Below are positions 1 to 5,266 of a DNA stretch of 5,266 bases, one piece after another (position 1 is the stretch's first letter; each line of letters starts with the position of its first letter). The stretch lies in assembly GCA_026984595.1 (NCBI GenBank), contig JALSRW010000045.1, positions 1-5,266 of the forward strand, in the 5' to 3' direction. The DNA is from Alphaproteobacteria bacterium. Lineage in GTDB: Bacteria > Pseudomonadota > Alphaproteobacteria > Geminicoccales > Geminicoccaceae. Below the pieces are notes generated by a model that saw only the letters and a list, made by a program, of their open reading frames with translations, did no database searches and had not been told where the DNA came from. The position numbers and the translations under genes were made by a program.

Positions 1-526
1 CCTCGGGCCGCTTGTAGATCGCCTGCCGCGGACAGGCGGCGACGCAGGCCGGATAGGTGCAGTGATTGCAGATGCGCGGCAGGTAGAACATCCACGCCAT
101 GTGCGGCAACCGGTCGATGACCGTCCCCACATCGACGGGCTCGCTGATCTCGTCTTCGCCGATGTTGGGAAAGGCCCAGTCGTATTCTTCCGGCAGCCAC
201 TTGGCGAGCGGCTCACCTTCCGGTGCGGCGTCCCACAGCGTCGGCCCCTGATAGGACATGTCGACCCATTTCTGGGAATCGCCGAGAAGCTCGAGGAGCT
301 TCACGTCCCAGCCGAGTGGATAGAAGCCGAAGGGCTTCGTCTCGACGTTGTTCCACAGCATGTATTCCTGGCCGCGGCCTGGCGTCCAGGTCGTCTTGCA
401 GGCGATGGTGCAGGTCTGACAGGCGATGCATTTGTTGAGGTCCATCACCATCGCGAACTGTTTCTGCGGCCGCTCGTGTTCGAACGGATAGTCGATCTCG
501 CGGCCGATCTGCCAGTTGTATGCCAT
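1..526 (-). CDS. Iron-sulfur beta subunit of periplasmic Nxr/Nar-like molybdoenzyme (partial, C-terminus outside window)
   Basis: This is the electron-transfer subunit partnered with the molybdopterin alpha subunit encoded just upstream. Only the first 175 residues are present; the frame stays open to the left edge. It starts MAYNWQIGRE, with no signal peptide, so it is inferred to be co-exported by the alpha subunit's Tat signal, as in other type II DMSO reductase family complexes. Two cysteine motifs are visible: C33-x2-C36-x2-C39-x3-C43 (NKCIACQTCTIACK) and C153-x2-C156-x4-C161-x3-C165 (ICNHCTYPACVAACP). Both match the NarH/NxrB/SerB/PcrB pattern, and the stretch GQEYMLWNNVETKP between them is NxrB-like from memory. 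The remaining cluster motifs and the C-terminus are missing, so the full cluster count cannot be seen. The start is supported by a strong Shine-Dalgarno sequence overlapping the alpha stop codon. The family is secure; the choice between NxrB and a nitrate, selenate or perchlorate reductase beta subunit is not. Confidence 0.93.
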   Translation of the reverse strand, partial: MAYNWQIGREIDYPFEHERPQKQFAMVMDLNKCIACQTCTIACKTTWTPGRGQEYMLWNNVETKPFGFYPLGWDVKLLELLGDSQKWVDMSYQGPTLWDAAPEGEPLAKWLPEEYDWAFPNIGEDEISEPVDVGTVIDRLPHMAWMFYLPRICNHCTYPACVAACPRQAIYKRPE

Positions 527-532
527 CGCGCG

Positions 533-539
533 ACCTCCC

Positions 540-540
<1 letters not shown>
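533..540 (-). promoter_or_regulatory. Ribosome binding site of the beta-subunit gene, overlapping the alpha stop codon
   Basis: Read on the minus strand, the junction is TGAGGGAGGTCGCGCGATG. The purine-rich AGGGAGGT starts on the last base of the alpha stop codon (540-542) and lies 6 nt before the beta ATG (524-526). This layout suggests that ribosomes finishing alpha are positioned to start beta, which would give translational coupling and near-equal amounts of the two subunits. The coupling is an inference from spacing. Confidence 0.8.
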
Positions 541-4007
<3,467 letters not shown>

Positions 4008-4013
4008 GGCCGA

Positions 4014-4022
4014 ACCTCCCCC
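4014..4022 (-). promoter_or_regulatory. Ribosome binding site of the alpha-subunit gene
   Basis: The minus-strand sequence GGGGGAGGT ends 6 nt before the ATG at 4007-4005, an almost ideal Shine-Dalgarno sequence at normal spacing. It decides the start of the alpha subunit, because the same reading frame stays open for nearly 300 more codons upstream, back across the serC gene. The chosen ATG is also the one that places the twin-arginine motif directly at the N-terminus. Confidence 0.85.
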
Positions 4023-4052
4023 ACGGCGGATCTCGGAAGGAATACCGCGCGC

Positions 4053-4058
4053 CGCATA
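4053..4058 (-). promoter_or_regulatory. Possible -10 element of the alpha/beta operon promoter
   Basis: The minus-strand hexamer TATGCG matches only the first three bases of the TATAAT consensus. It is proposed solely because it occupies -12 to -7 when the FNR-type box is placed at -41.5. FNR-dependent class II promoters often lack a good -35 and tolerate weak -10 elements, so the geometry is the main support. Confidence 0.3.
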
Positions 4059-4080
4059 GCGGATCCGGCATGCGCCGCCC

Positions 4081-4094
4081 TTGATTCGCGTCAA
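4081..4094 (-). promoter_or_regulatory. FNR/CRP-superfamily operator (FNR, FixK or Dnr/Nnr type)
   Basis: The plus-strand sequence TTGATTCGCGTCAA differs from the FNR/FixK consensus TTGAT-N4-ATCAA at one position and keeps the TTGA-N6-TCAA core perfectly. Its centre is 80 bp upstream of the alpha start codon. If it acts as a class II activator site at -41.5, transcription would start near 4046, giving a leader of about 39 nt; a weak TATGCG hexamer on the minus strand (4058-4053) falls exactly at the -10 position. This predicts activation under low oxygen or by nitrogen oxides, depending on which family member binds. The box is clear in the sequence; the regulator and start site are inferred. 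Confidence 0.7.
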
Positions 4095-4218
4095 GCCGGA
4101 GCCCCCCCTGCGGCCGCCGGTCGCGCCCGCGGCGTGGCGGTTGCGGCGCTGCTGAGGGCGATGGAAGGCACGGGGGCTTAGCCGGCGATGTCTCCGCGGG
4201 ATGCCGGGGGCGCTCCTG

Positions 4219-4247
4219 TTGCGGTGCGAAAACGGCCGCACTAACTT
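4219..4247 (+). promoter_or_regulatory. Candidate sigma-70-type promoter for serC
   Basis: TTGCGG at 4219-4224 is separated by 17 bp from TAACTT at 4242-4247. Each hexamer matches only three consensus bases, but the spacing is ideal and this is the most AT-rich part of the gap. Transcription would begin near 4254, leaving about 30 nt before the serC ATG. An inverted repeat, GTGCG at 4224-4228 and CGCAC at 4237-4241, lies in the spacer and could be an operator. This is a weak prediction. Confidence 0.3.
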
Positions 4248-4283
4248 AGCCGCGCCCCACCCCTTCCGTTCCGGACATCGACG

Positions 4284-5266
4284 ATGGATGAACCCCTTCG
4301 CCGCCCGGCGAACCCCTGTTTCAGCTCCGGTCCGACCGCCAAGCGCCCGGGATGGTCGACCGCGGTGCTTGCGCATGCGCTTCTCGGCCGCTCGCACCGC
4401 TCCGCACCGGCCAAGGCGAAACTCGCCGAAGTCATCGCGCGAAGCCGCGCGCTTCTCGGCATTCCCGAGGACTGGCGGGTTGCCATCATGCCCGCTTCCG
4501 ATACCGGTGCGTTCGAGGCGGCGATGTGGAACCTGCTGGGCGCGCGCGGGGTCGACGTCCTCGCCTTCGAAAGCTTCGGCCGCGGCTGGCTCGCCGACAT
4601 CCGCAGCCAACTCCGCCTCGAGGATCTGCGCGTCCACGAAGCGCCCTACGGCGAACTGCCGGATCTCTCCGCCGTCGATCCGGCGCGCGATCTCGTCTTC
4701 TGCTGGAACGGCACGACCTCGGGGGTGATCGTGCCGGACGGGGCATGGATCGCCCGCGACCGCGACGGGCTCGTGCTCTGTGACGCCACCTCGGCGGTCT
4801 TCGCCGTCGAGCTTCCCTGGGAGCGGCTCGATGTCGTGACCTGGTCCTGGCAGAAGGTCCTCGGCGGGGAAGCCCAGCACGGGATGCTCGCCCTGTCGCC
4901 GCGCGCGGCCGCGAGACTCGAGAGCTACCGGCCGCCCTGGCCGCTTCCCAAGATCTTCCGTCTGACGAAGAACGGCAGCCTGATCGAGGGCCTCTTCCGC
5001 GGCGAGACGATCAACACCCCCTCCATGCTCGCGGTCGAGGACGCGCTCGATGCGCTGCGCTGGATCGAGGGGATCGGCGGGCTGCCTGCGGCGATCGCGC
5101 GCACGCGCGCCAATTTCGAGGCGGTGGCGGAATGGGTCGCGCGCACGCCCTGGGTGGCGTTCCTCGCCGCGCGGCCCGAGATCCGCTCGCCCACCTCCAT
5201 CTGCCTGCGCCTCGCCGACGGCGGCAGCGCGGAGGAGCAGCGGGCGCTCGTGCGGCGCATGACCGC
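4284..5266 (+). CDS. serC: Phosphoserine aminotransferase, alphaproteobacterial type (partial, C-terminus outside window)
   Basis: This is a PLP-dependent cytoplasmic enzyme that interconverts 3-phosphohydroxypyruvate plus glutamate with O-phosphoserine plus 2-oxoglutarate, the second step of serine synthesis. The first 327 residues are visible, of roughly 380-390 usual for this subfamily. Recognisable blocks are PANPCFSSGPTAKRPGW (8-24), LLGRSHRS (33-40), MPASDTGAFEAAMW (69-82), WNGTTSGV (141-148), DATSAVF (167-173) and WSWQKVLGGE (187-196), where K191 is the expected PLP Schiff-base lysine. PPWPLPKIFRLTK and GETINTPSML follow. These match the divergent SerC subfamily of Alphaproteobacteria and Methanosarcina (TIGR01365 type). 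The ATG is the only sensible start: an in-frame TAA lies at 4242-4244 and the conserved N-terminus begins a few residues in. No good Shine-Dalgarno sequence precedes it. In relatives serA commonly follows serC; here that region is outside the window. Confidence 0.95.
   Translation, partial: MDEPLRRPANPCFSSGPTAKRPGWSTAVLAHALLGRSHRSAPAKAKLAEVIARSRALLGIPEDWRVAIMPASDTGAFEAAMWNLLGARGVDVLAFESFGRGWLADIRSQLRLEDLRVHEAPYGELPDLSAVDPARDLVFCWNGTTSGVIVPDGAWIARDRDGLVLCDATSAVFAVELPWERLDVVTWSWQKVLGGEAQHGMLALSPRAAARLESYRPPWPLPKIFRLTKNGSLIEGLFRGETINTPSMLAVEDALDALRWIEGIGGLPAAIARTRANFEAVAEWVARTPWVAFLAARPEIRSPTSICLRLADGGSAEEQRALVRRMT

Larger units (their letters stand above)
4008..4283. other. Divergent intergenic regulatory region
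   Basis: This 276-bp gap separates the start codons of the oxidoreductase operon (leftward) and serC (rightward). It contains the alpha ribosome binding site, an FNR-type box near its left third and a weak candidate serC promoter near its right end. Between them (about 4095-4215) the sequence is very GC-rich, with short imperfect inverted repeats such as CCGGC at 4182-4186 and GCCGG at 4203-4207. I see no convincing small gene, tRNA or terminator in it. Confidence 0.75.

Noticed and set aside
4182..4207. CCGGC/GCCGG inverted repeat as a possible terminator or operator.
   Set aside because: The stem is only 5 bp with a 16-nt loop and no T-run, and such pairs are common by chance at this GC content.
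4201..4728. A 175-codon plus-strand open frame starting before serC in a different frame.
   Set aside because: It overlaps serC out of frame, its translation is low-complexity Arg/Ala/Ser/Pro-rich, and serC has clear conserved blocks through the same region.
4008..4880. An in-frame N-terminal extension of the alpha subunit of about 291 residues, because no stop codon interrupts the frame.
   Set aside because: The extension would be antisense to serC and would bury the twin-arginine signal inside the protein. The ATG at 4007 has a strong ribosome binding site and places the signal peptide at the N-terminus.

Overview
This GC-rich window looks like part of a proteobacterial chromosome, most likely alphaproteobacterial. 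The lineage clue is serC: its protein belongs to the divergent phosphoserine aminotransferase type that is typical of Alphaproteobacteria (and Methanosarcina), not the E. coli type. There are three genes, two of them cut by the window edges. Several long open frames antisense to them look like GC-driven shadows.

Layout. On the minus strand, running right to left from about 4007 to the left edge, is a two-gene unit. It encodes a complete 1155-residue Tat-exported molybdopterin oxidoreductase catalytic (alpha) subunit (540-4007), followed after 13 nt by the first 175 codons of its iron-sulfur beta subunit (1-526). On the plus strand, diverging from these, is the first 327 codons of serC (4284-5266). 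The 276-bp gap between the divergent genes holds a clear FNR/CRP-family box (TTGATTCGCGTCAA, 4081-4094), placed where an activator of the oxidoreductase operon would sit, and a weaker possible promoter for serC.

How the genes work together. Alpha and beta should form a folded heterodimer that is exported through the Tat system on the alpha subunit's signal peptide, because beta has none. Alpha would carry the molybdenum bis-pterin cofactor and one 4Fe-4S cluster, and beta would carry several Fe-S clusters that wire alpha to a haem or membrane partner; any such partner gene would lie beyond the left edge. The pair belongs to the type II DMSO reductase family. By remembered sequence and by length it is closest to the periplasmic nitrite oxidoreductase / nitrate reductase (Nxr) clade known from Nitrospira and anammox bacteria, not to cytoplasmic NarGH. 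The substrate and direction (nitrite oxidation, nitrate reduction or another oxyanion) cannot be settled from sequence alone. SerC is a housekeeping serine-biosynthesis enzyme and is probably only a neighbour.

The most interesting points are an Nxr-like periplasmic system in a probable alphaproteobacterium, the atypical N-terminal Fe-S ligand set in alpha, and the well-placed FNR-type operator.
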